DNA of 64,000 nt from Oryzias latipes. Taxonomy: Eukaryota; Chordata; Actinopteri; Beloniformes; Adrianichthyidae. The position numbers and the translations under genes are program-made. The notes beneath the pieces are model-generated. The model did not search any database and was not told the origin of the DNA. It worked only from the letters and a program-made list of their open reading frames with translations. How positions within the stretch are numbered: position 1 is the first letter of the stretch; each line of letters begins with the position of its first letter. This document shows, piece after piece, positions 1 to 11,737 of the stretch. The stretch lies in assembly GCF_002234675.1 (NCBI RefSeq), contig NC_019864.2, positions 13,905,582 to 13,969,581 on the forward strand, read 5' to 3'.

Positions 1-601
1 ACCTGCATGAACAGAGAAGGACTGGTAAGTTGTCTAGATTGCAGAGACAACCATCTATGAATTTAATGAGAAAAACATGATAGTAAATGACTAAGAAAAA
101 AAGGCGGGCTATTTGGCTGTTGGTTAAAGGTGAAGGCCAAATTGTTAATGGCATGTAAAGTGACGTGACAATCCAGCATACCTGGAAGTAAGGAAGAACA
201 TACTTATTGAATTTGCACCAAAGCTTCACTTTAACTTTTTCCTCTTTTTCTTCTTATTCTCTAAAGTTATTTATTTTTGTTTTTTATTAGCTTAGCCATT
301 CCTTTTGAGTCATATAACTCTGGTCAGAGTTCACACCTCTACTCAGTTTGTAGTCACCACAGCTGTTCTATTGTTAATTAGAGAAGTTTTGGTTCTATGC
401 ATTTGCAAACTGTTTAAAGTAATAGGTTATAATCTTTCTTACTTTGTTGGGGGCCTGAAGTTTTTGTGACGTTGTCATGTAATCTTTTAAAATAAGGTTT
501 ATATTTGAAATGCAATGGGCTTAAACGAACGTCTTCAACATTAATTACACTCCCAAATTAGGTTTCAGTTTCACAAAGAAAACAGAAGCAGCTGTTATTT
601 C
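1..601. other. Gene-free stretch, probable kcnd2-like intron 1
   Basis: AT-rich sequence with no open frame of interest and no recognisable repeat. Because the downstream channel exons lack their first coding exon, this and the rest of the first 24.5 kb is most simply read as intron 1 of that gene. A GTAAGT at 25-30 looks like a splice donor, but no supported exon precedes it. Confidence 0.4.
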
Positions 602-1765
602 CATCCATCCATTCGTCTACCTCCGCTTATCCGTGACCGGGTTGCAGGGGCAGCAGTCTAAGCTAAGATGCCCAGACTTCCTTCGCCCCGGCCACTTCCT
701 CCAGCTCCTCTGGGGGGACTCTGAGGCGTTCCCAGCCGAGAGACATAGTCTTTCCAGCGTGTCCTGGGTCTTCCCTGGGGCCTCCGCCCAGTGGGACATG
801 CCCAGAACACCTCCCCAGGGAGGCATCCGGACTAGATGCCCGACCCACATCAACTGGCTCCTTTCGATGAGGAGGAGAAGTGGTTCTACTCCGAGCTCTT
901 CCCGAGTGACCGAGCTTCTCACCCTATCTCTAAGGGAGCGCCCAGCCACCCTACGGAGGAAGCTCATTTCAGCCACTTGTATTGGGGACCTCGTTCTTTC
1001 GGTCATGACCCAGAGCTCATGACCATAGGTGAGTATTGAAACGAAGATCGACCGGTAAATTGACAGCTTTGCTTCTTGGCTCAGTTCTCTCTTCACCACA
1101 ACAGACCGATATAGCGACCGCATAACTATGGACCCTGCTTCAATCCGCCTGTCAATTTCATGCTCCGGTCTTCCCTCACTCGTTAAGAAGACCCCAATTT
1201 ATTTAAACTCCTCCACTTGGGACAGGGACACTCCACCCACCGAGAGATGGCAACCTTCCTTTCTCCGGTCGAGAATCACAGCCTCAGATTTAGCGGTGCT
1301 GACCCTCATCCCAGCTGCTTCACACTCGCTGAAGGTCCCAGCTCGATGAAGCCAACAGGACAACATCATCTGCAAAGAAATGATTTTAAGAGCAGAAAGG
1401 AAATCCTTTGGTCCCCAAACCAGACCCCCTCCGGCCCCTGGCTGCGCCTAGAAATTCTGTCCATAAAAACTATGAACAGAACTGGTGATAAAGGGCAGCT
1501 CTGCCAGAGTCCAACATGCACCGGAAACAAGTCTGACTATGCGAACCAAGCTTTTGCTCCGGTCATACAGAGACAAGACAGCCCTCAGTAAGGCTCCCTG
1601 GACCCCATACTCCCAGGGCACCCTCCACAGGATACCATGAGGGACGCAGTCTGACGCCTTCTCCAAATCCACAAAACACATATGGACTGGATGAGCGAAC
1701 CCCCACAAACCTCCAGCACCCTCAAGAGGGATAGAGCTGTTCCAGTGTTCCACGACCAGGACGGA
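602..1765 (-). mobile_element. 5'-truncated LINE (non-LTR retrotransposon), broken reverse transcriptase
   Basis: The minus strand carries pieces of a LINE reverse-transcriptase ORF. Around 1580-1690 there is a stretch with VDLEKASDCVPHGILW (the usual palm-domain DLEKAFD..P..LLW pattern) followed by a YGV..LLRA..SLYDRS-type segment. At about 617-1123 there is the conserved C-terminal stretch with ILTYGHELW and RSQLMWVGHLVRMP. The 3' end is marked by a short CCATCCATCCATT tail at about 602-614, typical of fish LINEs. The frame changes several times, and the catalytic FADD region near 1340-1400 is out of frame, so the copy is dead. The 5' half is missing, as expected for target-primed integration. 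I do not assign a subfamily. Confidence 0.85.
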
Positions 1766-1939
1766 AACTGGACTGTTGATCCTGGATCTGAGGTTCGACT
1801 ATCTGACGGACTCTCCTCTCCAGTACCCTGGCTTAGACTTTCCCAGGGAGGCTGAGGAGTGTGATTCCCCGGTATTTAGAACACACCCTCCGCTCCCCCT
1901 TCTTAAAAAGGGGAACCACTTTCCAGCAGATAATACCCT

Positions 1940-2680
1940 CCCACTCCAATCATCTTTTGGTGTACTTTTAAAGCGTTTCCAGTGGTCTTTTAATTATGAT
2001 TGTGATATTTTTAGGAAAAATATAAGAACCTGTGTCATTTTCTAAGTTTCTGCAGAGCAGCAGGAGTTCATTAGAAATTCATCTTCAAATTGTGGGCAGG
2101 ACCGTTGCCGTCAAGCCACCCTGCCCACGTTCCCGTCACCTATAACTGAGAGCTCTCTGTTTACAAGCTCTACAATTAGGTTATAACTCATCAAACACCA
2201 CACCTAATATTACCAGTGCAGCAAAAATGGCAAGCAGTATCAGAGCTATCCAGCTGTACAGTTTTCAGCCAGATGCCAGCTCAGACCAGGATTCATGTAC
2301 TCCATCATGAGAAAAATGCCACAAGAATGGTAAATGGCGTATACTTATATAGCGCTTTCTACCTTCTTACGAAGGCCCAAAGCGCTTTACAGTCACAGTC
2401 CCATTCACCCATGCACACACACATTCACACACTGATGGCGGCTCCGCTGCCAAACACTGGCGCCAACCTCCCACCAGAGGCAAGGTGGGGTTCAGTGTCT
2501 TGCCCAAGGACACTTCGACACATGGGCGTGGAATCAAGGCGGGAATCGAACCTGCAATCAAGGCGGGAATCGAACCTGCAATCTTACAATCATGGGTCAA
2601 CCGCCCTACCGCTGCACCACGGCCACAAGAACACGTTAAAAATGGGCTCAGGCTTTTTGTGTGGTACCTGTATTTTAATG
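1940..2680 (+). repeat. Repeat family A, copy 1 (interrupted by a SINE)
   Basis: Member of a dispersed family seen six times here. Shared blocks are a 5' 'cccactccaatcat' end, a TTAATTATGATT..T segment, 'ctgcagagcagcaggagttcattagaaattc', a small ATG frame starting ATGGCAAGCAG near 2227, and a 3' block with 'tccatcatgagaaaaatgcc'. It is split by a SINE at 2328-2621, and the 3' block resumes at about 2632 ('acacgttaaaaa'). The small frame encodes AIQLYSFQPDASSDQ before breaking. Confidence 0.7.
2328..2621 (-). repeat. tRNA-derived SINE with duplicated B box
   Basis: On the minus strand the head reads as a pol III promoter: an A-box-like TGGTGCAGCGG near 2620-2610 and a perfect B box GGTTCGATTCC. 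The B-box unit is present twice in a direct repeat of about 24 bp (2544-2590). The body contains the common fish segments 'gcgctttgggcc' and 'agcgctatataagta'. It is flanked by the 10-bp target duplication GCCACAAGAA at 2318-2327 and 2622-2631, so the insertion borders are well defined and it landed inside repeat family A. Confidence 0.85.
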
Positions 2681-2689
2681 TCAGCAGTT

Positions 2690-5354
2690 GCACTCCTGTT
2701 GATGAGTTTTAGTTTTACCCAGTAAAACTAACTACATACCCTTATTATAAACATTTAACTGCAATGTTGTGGGTCTCTTGCCTCTAGAATTCTTTTAACC
2801 GGTAAAACTAAAACTGTGATGGAAACCATGGAGGAGCGTAATGATATTTGTCAAAACATAAACTCATTTGTTCACTGTTTACATTTAGCTGTTAGAAAAA
2901 TTAGCTTAAAAAAAATCACTAATTACGTGAGATTATTATGTTCTGGTGTGGACTGCCATTTTATTGAAAGACTAATTAGCCTCCTGAACTTTTGTCAAAG
3001 CAGCGTTAGAAAGCATCTATGTTATTGAGCTGATGTCACCTGTGACATTTTGAGCTCCAGCTCTGCAGTGAATAAATTAATATAGGAAATGTTAAGCCTT
3101 CTACACACACGACTGTTCAAACTTTATTTCTTATAAAAGTCAAATGTAATGTAGGTTTAAATATTTAAATGCAAATCATTTAAAATTCCATATATTAGCA
3201 GTTTAATTTTCTGTAACACAGCATTGTTGTCAAAATGTAGGAATTGTTGAAAAAATATGCAAATCTTATTTTGCTAGTGCCTTTTTAATGTATGAGCTGA
3301 TAATAATTTGAAAGCGGCATTCAGACAGATAAGATTATTCAGAGATGTGAGAACCAGATTGTCTGCTTAGTAGATTGATAAACTTGTCCAGTGTTATCAG
3401 AGCTGCAGCTTCAGCTTCCATCTAAAGGATTTCCTTTTGTCGCAGGTGTAACCTCACAGATTTTCACCGCCTAAGGGTTGCATGACTGTCTTTTATTTTT
3501 TTTTATTTATTTTTTTTACTTTTTTTGCAAACTGTTCCTCCCCTCCAAAAAAACCCACATAAACGTGATTATTATTTTCATTTTTTTTCCCTTCAGCCAA
3601 TTGTCTGTAATCCCTGTGAAGAAGCTTAAAGGTTTGATTTCTGGCAAACATGGTTTCATCTTTACACAGAAGCTCTAGGCAGATGAAATGAGTCTGGTTT
3701 CTGCACGCAAGTGAGCTAAACTGGGAGAAAAAAAAAGTCCAGACATTTAACATTAATAAAACAGGTCAATACAATCAGTTTCAGACCAAAGCTTAGCCTC
3801 ATTTGCTGCACAGGCGAGTACTTGCTTACCTAAACATGCTGCTTACATTCCAGATTGCATAAACAGCTCTGTCTGATGCTCCTGACTTTGTTGTCCCCTG
3901 GGGAAGCGCAGTACAGGGGGGGAGTTTCACAGAATCTGAGAATCCAGGAAGACAAAAAAGAAACAAATCTTTTGCGTATTCACCTCCAGAAATGGAGTTG
4001 GTCATTTTGATTTGAGAATAAAAAAATCAATTCATCATGAAATCCACTAAAGCAAATCTTTCCGAGATTTTGTGTACACACGACGGTGGCGGAAAAGCAA
4101 AGCAGAAGGGTTTTTTTCCCATCAAACAGCATCCATCAAAGTTAATGGGCTGTAATCATCACCACAAATACTCTGTCACACATCCCAGTGCTCGCTTTAG
4201 AGTATTCAACTCCCAGTCAATGGGATGGAAAGAGTGACAAGCTAAAGGAACACATTTTTGCATATTATTAACAACCTCAAGCACGATTTTGGCAGAGAAT
4301 CCCCCCAAAAATGTACAGCCTTTCAGACTTCCATTCTCTTTGCTTTGGATCTTGGAGGAAGTGCAGAGGTGAAACATTTATTAAATATCCAAGTGGCATT
4401 AGGTCAATACCACCGACACTGTGTTTTAGGCACCCATCAACATTGTCACCTTGCGAAATAATTCTTATTAAAGAATGCCACCCGGTAATGACAGATCTGC
4501 CTCCTGCTAGAAAGATTCATTCCCAGATCAGCCAGTTCTGCCAGCCTCAAATCACACCTCAGTGCATCCAGCATGTCTACTTATCTGCAGGCTGTATGCT
4601 GCTGCTGGACTTCTGATTATACATCACACAGGTGCACACACATACACACACCTTGGATCTATTACTTTGGAGGACATGACATTGACTTTCCTAAGGAAAA
4701 CTTCCTGCTTGCCTTGTTCCAACCTGCATCCAGGCCTGACTGAGCTCTATGTAAGCATTTTTGATAAATAATTCAATTGTTTTAACTTTAAAACACAGCC
4801 TTCACAACAAATCATCAGCACACAAATCACAATGCAGGTACAGCTGTGCAAAAGCTACCCAAGCATTAATTTGTCATGAACAGAGATTAAACGTAATTAT
4901 GCGGCCTACATTCTAAGCACCGAGCTAAATATGGAGCCGGAGTGTGTTCTGACCACACATACAGTAAATATCAAGCTGCTTTGTTAAATGGCACTCACCG
5001 CCACATGCATGGACACTACATTCATACATCAAAAAGGGAAAATAACAAATACATTAGAGATATTTTGTAAAACAGAAAGCAATATTAATTTATGCTGGAA
5101 CATGCACAAATAATATTAATAAGAATATTTTTTTGTTAGTCTCATTTGAAATATAGTTAGTTCAAGAGTTAGGGTTTTTTCTAGTACTTGAACAGACAGT
5201 TACAGCAGCTGCCTGAATGCCTGTGACATTGTCTAAAAGAGACCATTAGGGTTAAAAGAACAAAGACAAAAAAAAACTAGGCTTGCAGTTCCCAGGCGCA
5301 TTCACCTTCACAGTGCTCCACCTTTACCCAAGAGATAGTCTACAACCTTTCTAT
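2690..5354. other. Gene-free stretch
   Basis: No gene-like ORF, RNA gene or clear transposon seen. It holds T-rich low-complexity sequence at about 3488-3530 and 3575-3592. It is probably intronic to the channel gene. Confidence 0.4.
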
Positions 5355-6463
5355 GGCTACGTTCACACCGCAGGCTGAAACGACCCAATTAGGTTTTTTT
5401 TGCCCCCATGCGACCTGTATCTGATCTTTTCATGACAGTCTGAACGAAACAGATCCGATCTTTTCAAATGTGACTCAGGCCTCTTGGGTATGTGGTCCTG
5501 AATCCGATACGTATCCGATCTTTTGAAATGCGACGGCCGTCTGACCGGCCACATTTATCCGATCTGTACGTCATTGAGACGCTACAAAAGTCATTATTCT
5601 GTGTTGAAGTAGGCGGGAACTAGAACATAAACCTCAACCATGGCGGACGATGCTGCTGAGACCAGTCAGTGGAAGGGAAGCGAGGTCACCGATTTGATTC
5701 ATATTTGGGGTGACAGCTCTTTTCAGGCCAAACTCGAGGGCTCTTATCGCAACCGGGCGGTTTAAAAAAAAATTCCAGCGAAATGGACGAGCGTGGTGTT
5801 GAACCTTCCCCGAAATTACTTTTTTTTTCTCCCTTTCCGACTGTGGTCAGAAGCGCGGGGGACCCAAGGCGGATCCTCCTCCGGGGTTCACTTCCCCGTT
5901 CGGACCATTAGATTCTCCAGGATTCTGCAGAATGGGTCAATAAAGAGTCCCCAGCATTGGGGGAGCCTTATTTATTACCGTTCTCCTTCCTCCCTAACAC
6001 ACAACATGAATGCGCGCCCACACTGCCCCCCTCATTCTCTACTTCGCTGCATGCGCTCTCCTGTCTCTTACACACACTCGCGCGCGCCCCCACCCAAACA
6101 CATACCCATTCCACTACAGTGGGTACAGACGATCCTGGCTCCAATGCCTTCTTAAAATGAGAAGAGTGTAATTGTGCTGGCTCCTTTGTGAAAATAAATG
6201 TAATAATGCAAAAAGAGCTCCGCTGTTGACAACACTGTTGTTGACATCTATTGTTAACGTTAGCCACTTCCGCAAACAACGAGTGACGTCGTTCACCATT
6301 GAGTACTCTTCTGCGCATGCGGGTCAGTTCTGGGTCATTTCACGTTCACACAGGAGATCAGAAAAATTCGCATTTAATTGGAAATGTGAACAGCCTTGCA
6401 AAAAAATCGGATTTTTTCAAAAAATCGGAATTGAGCATTAGGCCCTGCAGTGTGAGCGTATAT
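5355..6463 (+). mobile_element. DNA transposon derivative with Myb/SANT-like domain relic
   Basis: The ends are inverted repeats: GGCTACGTTCACACCGCAGG at 5355-5374 and its imperfect complement (CCTGCAGTGTGAGCGTA) at about 6444-6460. Subterminal 'atccgatcttttcaaatg' and 'aaaaatcggattttttc' blocks repeat in inverted form. An ATG at 5640 opens a short frame that reads like the start of a Myb/SANT-like (MADF-type) DNA-binding domain: SQWKGSEVTDLIHIWGD, then the LEGSYRNRAV stretch, then a stop at 5763-5765. After an A-run the reading continues in another frame (about 5775-5810, SSEMDERGVEPSPK). Such Myb-like accessory proteins are carried by PIF/Harbinger-type elements in fish. The superfamily is inferred, not proven. 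Confidence 0.65.
5640..5813 (+). pseudogene. Myb/SANT-like transposon protein, frameshifted fragment
   Basis: The first 41 codons give a tryptophan-spaced helix pattern (W..SEV..LI.IWGD..F..KL.GS.RN), typical of the first two helices of the Myb/SANT-like domain found in transposon accessory proteins and their domesticated relatives. A stop follows, then an A-rich slip. The next conserved segment (SSEMDERGVE) lies in a different frame. No further domain is readable, so this is a dead fragment inside the element at 5355-6463. Confidence 0.6.
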
Positions 6464-6880
6464 GATCCGCAGCTCTTTAAATTTGTGTCGTCTGTCTATT
6501 TGAAGCTGTTTAAAAAAAAAACAAAAAAAAAAAAAACGGAAAGGTAACTAGAGCAGAGTCAGTTCACCTTGTAACCATTAGGTGGCTAGTCAAAATGCAA
6601 TTCAGCCGCTCCATACTTGACTGTTAACAGTTCAATTTCACAACCAAAATCAAAGTATGTCCAATTTTGATATTTATTAATTATTTTTGTCACTCAATAC
6701 AATTGGTTTTCATTGAATGAAAAGGTGTTTTTTTTTCTTTAATTATAAATAAAATTGAGTCAGTATTTTACCAGTAGTTAGTCATCAGGGTCTCTCTTCA
6801 TCTTCATTCACAGGTATGGGTCAGTGAAAGTTTTTAGCTGTATAGCAACAAAACAAGCAGCTGTTACAGTAATTTATTTT

Positions 6881-7610
6881 AAAGAGCCACTCTGATCATC
6901 TTTTTATCTACTGTAAAAGTCCTCCCAGTGTTCTTTTATTTATGGTTATGTACGGAGCCCGTGTCCTGACACTAAGATATAAAAATATATCTTGTTCCCA
7001 CAGATTAATGTATTGTTCCCACAGATATCTTAATGTCAGGACACGGGCTCCGTAGGTTATGCTATTTTTAGTCAAAATAAAAAAAACCTGTGTTGATTTC
7101 GAGGACATAGTTCCTGCAGAGATTAAAGAGTTCCTTAGATAGTCGACTCTGAGTTGTGGGTGGGACTGTTAGCACAGAGTAGGCCGTCACGCATCTGTTT
7201 ACATGCTCCCCTGCAAGCTTACAGACCCTCAAACACCCAACCGAACATGACCGGTGCAACAAAAATGGCAAGCAATGTCGGAGCTATCCAGTTGTACAGT
7301 TTGGAGTTAGATGCAAGCTCAGACGAGGCAAATGAAGACGTATATGGATCTATTTGTCTGCAAATGGATGCATCAGGATGCAGTGGAGCATGGAGAGTGT
7401 GGCCTGATGACTGTAGGTTCTGCATCCCAACTGAAGCAATTTCAAACTGCATTTTTTGTCTTCTCCAGATTCACAACGATTTGAATAAGAAATACTCAGA
7501 AATGCAGTTTTAATCTTACTTATCTAAATGTATGTCCTCCATCATCAGAAAAATTCTACAAGAACTTGTTAAAATTCCCCAAAACACAAATTTCATTGGA
7601 ATGGGTCTTT
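6881..7610 (+). repeat. Repeat family A, copy 2 (most complete small ORF)
   Basis: It starts with 'aaagagccactctgatcat' and ends with the inverted form 'ttcattggaatgggtcttt', so the family has short terminal inverted repeats of the type AAAGNCCCACTC. The internal frame from ATG 7266 encodes MASNVGAIQLYSLELDASSD, then an acidic stretch. Compared with other copies, a 104-bp palindromic element has been inserted at 6951-7054. Confidence 0.7.
6951..7054. mobile_element. 104-bp palindromic MITE with 7-bp target duplication
   Basis: The arms TACGGAGCCCGTGTCCTGACA (6951-6971) and the exact complement (7034-7054) extend inward through TAAGATAT with one mismatch, giving a ~30-bp stem with a loop of about 44 nt. 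The flanks on both sides are GGTTATG (6944-6950 and 7055-7061). Removing the insert and one duplicate restores the family A sequence seen in other copies, which proves insertion. There is no coding capacity. Confidence 0.8.
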
Positions 7611-9925
7611 GAAGAGGTCAGCAAATTCAAACCAAACCGAAAGAGGATATGACATTTTTCAAGAACGGCTAAAATGTTGATCAAAATTCCAAACTTTCCT
7701 GAATTAAAAGCAACTTTAACAAAGGTTTTTTTTTTAAGCCATCTTGCCTTTAAAGGTATTGTACTAAAATTGTTGCTTGGGAGAGCTGCAATGTCCAGAC
7801 ATATGGCACAAAAGCCAGTTTTCACAAAAAAAGCTTACCTTAAAACCAGTTTTTAAGCTGTGTTAAAGAAAAAGGGGTTAGCCCTCCAGTCACCAAGACT
7901 GTTGTGTTTTATGCATCTTCAAAAAATAGATTAAAGCCCACACAACATCAGTATCATCATTTTCACACAAAAAAATACTCTTCACAGACTTTCTCTTCAA
8001 TGCCTGGTATGGCACAACTCCAGGAGGAGTGTCCCTGCTGGTTTTATGTGTTTGATGGGATGGTTTAGTCCTAGCAGCCCCTGAAGACAACTTGGGTTGC
8101 ACAACAGATGGAGAAGTCCAATTAGAAAGTGGGCAAATGAAATGGGAAAAGTGGGAAATAAACGTTTAACGCTTATTCCTCTCTTAAACACACAGGCAAT
8201 GCTCAAGTGGAGTTTAAGAACTTAAATCATGACGGAGACAAAAAAAAATAAACCTTACAATTTGCTGATTTAATTTTATTTTTTTATACTCAAGTCCAAA
8301 AATGAAGGCATCTAACGTGATAAAAATTCCACAACTCAACCCACGTCTGTGTTGTCTATATAAATATTTCTCTTTGGTGTCTGATTCTTCAAGGGCACAA
8401 AGCAGCTGCCTCCCCATCAGCCAGGACTGAGGAAAGAAAAAAGAAAAAAAAAATGAAATGAAAAAGTGCTTAAATATAGCAACCCTGTGGGACAGGAAGA
8501 AGGGGCGTGCTGTAGTGTGATTACAAAGAATAACCTTCATTCAGTCACAATTGTTAGTGGCACACTTGAAGTTGCGGTTGGGGGTTGGGGGCCTTCATCC
8601 TGCCTGTCCTCAAAAGTTTTCACATCATTATTCATCAGCAGGCCTGTCCTCCGCCCCGACAAAGATGTTGAAGTTATAAATGATGGGAGTTTTGTCATTA
8701 AGTACGCTGACCCTGGGTCAGTTTAATTCAGGCCTTAGCCTCCCCTGCCGTGAAAGCAGACACAGCAGTAAAGCCTTTGATGTCTGATAGATTGTGTGGA
8801 TGTGAGACCAATTTTCACGGATGAAATGACCTTTTCTTTGTGCTGTTGTTGTTCTGGCTGTGGCCAGAAGTTATTATTTTCCTTTGGCTTCTTTCTTTCT
8901 TTTTTTATTTGACAGGAAAAGATTTGTGGAGTGAAATGGGGAAACTAATGATGCCCCCATGCACATGAAGTGGCGTGACATAGGTGAATGGGGCAGCAGC
9001 TTTTTGCTCCGTGGGGGCCACTCAACAGCTGCTGCAGGAGATTCAGCTTTCCAACACCAACCATCTGATTCTTACAGGTCTCTGCTGGCCGCTGTTGCTG
9101 GGGCTCAGCGCTCTTTCATCACGCTCAGAAATAGTGTTTTCTTTTCTTTTTCAACTTTTCCGAAATTCTTTCCAGTTTCACTATAAGACTTTGAGATGTT
9201 CCCTTGAACATGCAGTTGTCATCCCTCAAAAAAAAACTGTAAGTCTGTTTATTTCAAAGACAGTCTCTTGGCATTTATAATACAGTACATTGGCGTTGCA
9301 AATATTCTTGGGGTTATATGTACCCATGGTAACTTACTGGAAACTCTCTGAATGCCTGACTGCCTCTTCTATTTTCATCTTTGAAACAGATAGCTGACAA
9401 AGGCATTGTGTGCTTTTACCTCAAACAGCATTGAAGTTTTTCAGTGTTGTTTGCATCCTGAAAAAGTTATCCTAAAACTATTGACTTGCTTTAAAATTCT
9501 AAAGCTTTTTACACAATTTTTGGCTGTGAATTTTTTCTTTTTCTTTTATTAGGCACGTTGTTTTTAAACGCCGATTTACAAACTTTGACTTAAATGGAGG
9601 TTAATTGATTAGTCACTTCTAAAGCGGTTGTTGAACCACTAATCCACGGGCAGCTTTCACAACGTAATCTCACAATAATACCACAAATTATAATGACCTG
9701 CTTCACCACGCATTATATGGTGGCAGCAAATAATGAAATAATTGCATGTTGGGAGGGAGAACAGGCAGTGCGGCAGTGCAGAATCACAGCATGGAGGTTA
9801 CTCTTTTGTACTCAGGCAGAGTTTTTTTTCTGTGGATTTTCTCACAAAGTACAGAAACATGTGATCGAATGTAGACTTCTGGTGGATATTATGTGGACTG
9901 TTAATAATTTGAGTTTTTTTTTAAT
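7611..9925. other. Gene-free stretch
   Basis: No coding exon, RNA gene or repeat family could be supported. The sequence is moderately AT-rich with T-runs at about 7728-7737. It is presumed intronic. Confidence 0.4.
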
Positions 9926-10105
9926 TCAATTCAATTTTATTTATATAGCCCAAAATCACAATATTTCATCCCGATATGAGAGCCCTGAATAACCCAAAAC
10001 ACAGTGAAATGATAGAATCTGTAGAGCAAAGATAATACAAACTGCTGTGGTCTGCTTGTGCTACATCTACAACATTTATAACATTTACAACATCTACAAG
10101 ATAAA
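9926..10105 (+). repeat. Fish interspersed repeat fragment (TTTATTTATATAGCCCAAAATCAC type)
   Basis: 'attcaattcaattttatttatatagcccaaaatcac' at about 9925-9960 is the widely seen end of a short interspersed fish repeat. The reverse-complement end reappears at about 44356-44402. The inner part is diverged, and the right border is uncertain. Confidence 0.5.
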
Positions 10106-10140
10106 AATGAGCTTTCAACAGTATCGCCAAAGCATTTTAA

Positions 10141-10342
10141 CCCTTGTGATGTCTTAGATGACCCCACCCTTACATTGACGTGTTCTCCCTACCATGAAAA
10201 AGGATAAAGGTGGTAAGATTTCATGTAATGCATGGACACCAGTGAAGATCACAAATCATTGAAGAAAAAAGGTTCAGAGCACTGTCTAGTGGGTCTAGAT
10301 GACCCAACTCCCAATGTTAAATGGCCTAGGATAGCACAAGGG
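10141..10342 (+). mobile_element. TTAA-type MITE (family B), copy 1
   Basis: Terminal inverted repeats CCCTTGTGATGTCTTAGAT and its complement ending GATAGCACAAGGG, flanked by TTAA on both sides (10137-10140, 10343-10346). TTAA target duplications are the hallmark of piggyBac-type elements. About 200 bp, no ORF; a non-autonomous element. Three more copies lie within 10.5 kb. Confidence 0.8.
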
Positions 10343-10346
10343 TTAA

Positions 10347-11737
10347 AACAGCATTTTTGAGTATTTCTTTATTTAATGTCTGGGTTTTAGTCCTGAAATG
10401 GTTGCTGATTTTAAGGGTGAAATCTTTGACGTTGTTTGTGTTTTACAATATCTTCGTGTACATCATGAAATATGTTTTTGGTCTTTTTTTTAAATCTTGA
10501 TTCTTGATGCAGAATTTCTAAAAACTTTAAAAGAAAATATTTGGAGGGGTCCAAAACTCAAGCTGCTAAAAAAATAAAATGAAGGTTGCTTCTTATTGTC
10601 TGGATTTGATCTGTCAATTAATAAAACCTTTACCAAAAATGATTTTTGTGAGGACTCTTTGTCTTCCGATTAGATCAACTGACACCTTGCTGGGTTTGAA
10701 CACAGCAGGTCACAGATTCAGTCAAGCATGCAAAGTCAAAGAAAGGGCATCTGATGTAAAAACATCCACCAAACCATCCTGCAGTTCAATTTCTAGTGGT
10801 GAAACATAGGGAAGACGCCCAAAGATAGCCTTACTATTGTAAAAGCTTTCCAGGTCCTTAAAAAAACAACTACTGGTCATGGTGGCCATTAAATATGGCT
10901 TTAGTTAAAAACACACATTTGACGTTTGTATTACAGACTACTGAAGAAACACACTTTCATTTGAAGCATGGTGATGGGAGCTTAAAGATATGGGTTAACT
11001 TATTGCTTGAGGTGCACGACCAAACCATATTTAATGGCTTAAGTGGCTGGGCACAGTGTTTATTAATAGAATGAGATGAATTCAAGATATGTGTTAAGTT
11101 AGGGTGCTGTTGATGCTGTCAGGAATGCGTCAACATATCTGAAAAGTAAAGCAGTGTTATGTTTTTTTGTTTGTTTGTTTTTTAGGTTCTGGCAATATTT
11201 CATATTCATTTAATGAATCCCAAGCAGAAAAACTGCACAGAAAGACCAGAAATGATCTATTAATGTATTTAATGCACAAGTCCATCTTAGAAGCAAAGCA
11301 GGATTGAGACTGATTAGTATCTCAGATTTTTAGGGTCTGCAAATTACTGCAACTCACTTTGCAGTTTTTCCATTATGCCAGTCCCAAGCCTGGATAAATG
11401 AGAGGGTTCAGCCAGGAGGGGGAGCAGTTAATAATTAAACTAAGGCCAAATTATATATGCAAAATGTGGGGTTACTTACTTTACCAAAAGGAAAAACAAA
11501 TAAACATTCATTTTCCACCAAATTTAGCTAATATTTATCTTAAAAATACATGATCAGAAAGAGCGAGGATAAGCCTTTGAGTTCTGTAGTTTTCTTGATT
11601 ATTAGAAGCTGTTTACTGAGGTAGGGACTAAATCTAATAGGGGTGTAACAATTAATTTTAATAGCAATTTAATGTGTGTTCGCAGATCGTATTTATAGTT
11701 GATGTTGATTCATTTTGAACAAGACTGAAAATGTTCT
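10347..11737. other. Gene-free stretch
   Basis: No gene, RNA gene or definable repeat seen between two MITE copies. Presumed intronic. Confidence 0.4.

Noticed and set aside
1..30. A splice-donor-like GTAAGT at 25-30 suggesting an exon at the very start
   Set aside because: No frame before it matches the Kv4 first exon or any family I know; 24 bases are too few to support an exon.
633..1591. Plus-strand ORFs of 67-129 residues over the LINE
   Set aside because: They are antisense shadows of the reverse-transcriptase remnants on the minus strand.
2540..2620. A tRNA gene
   Set aside because: A and B boxes are present, but there is no cloverleaf with a sensible anticodon arm; it is the head of a SINE with a target duplication.
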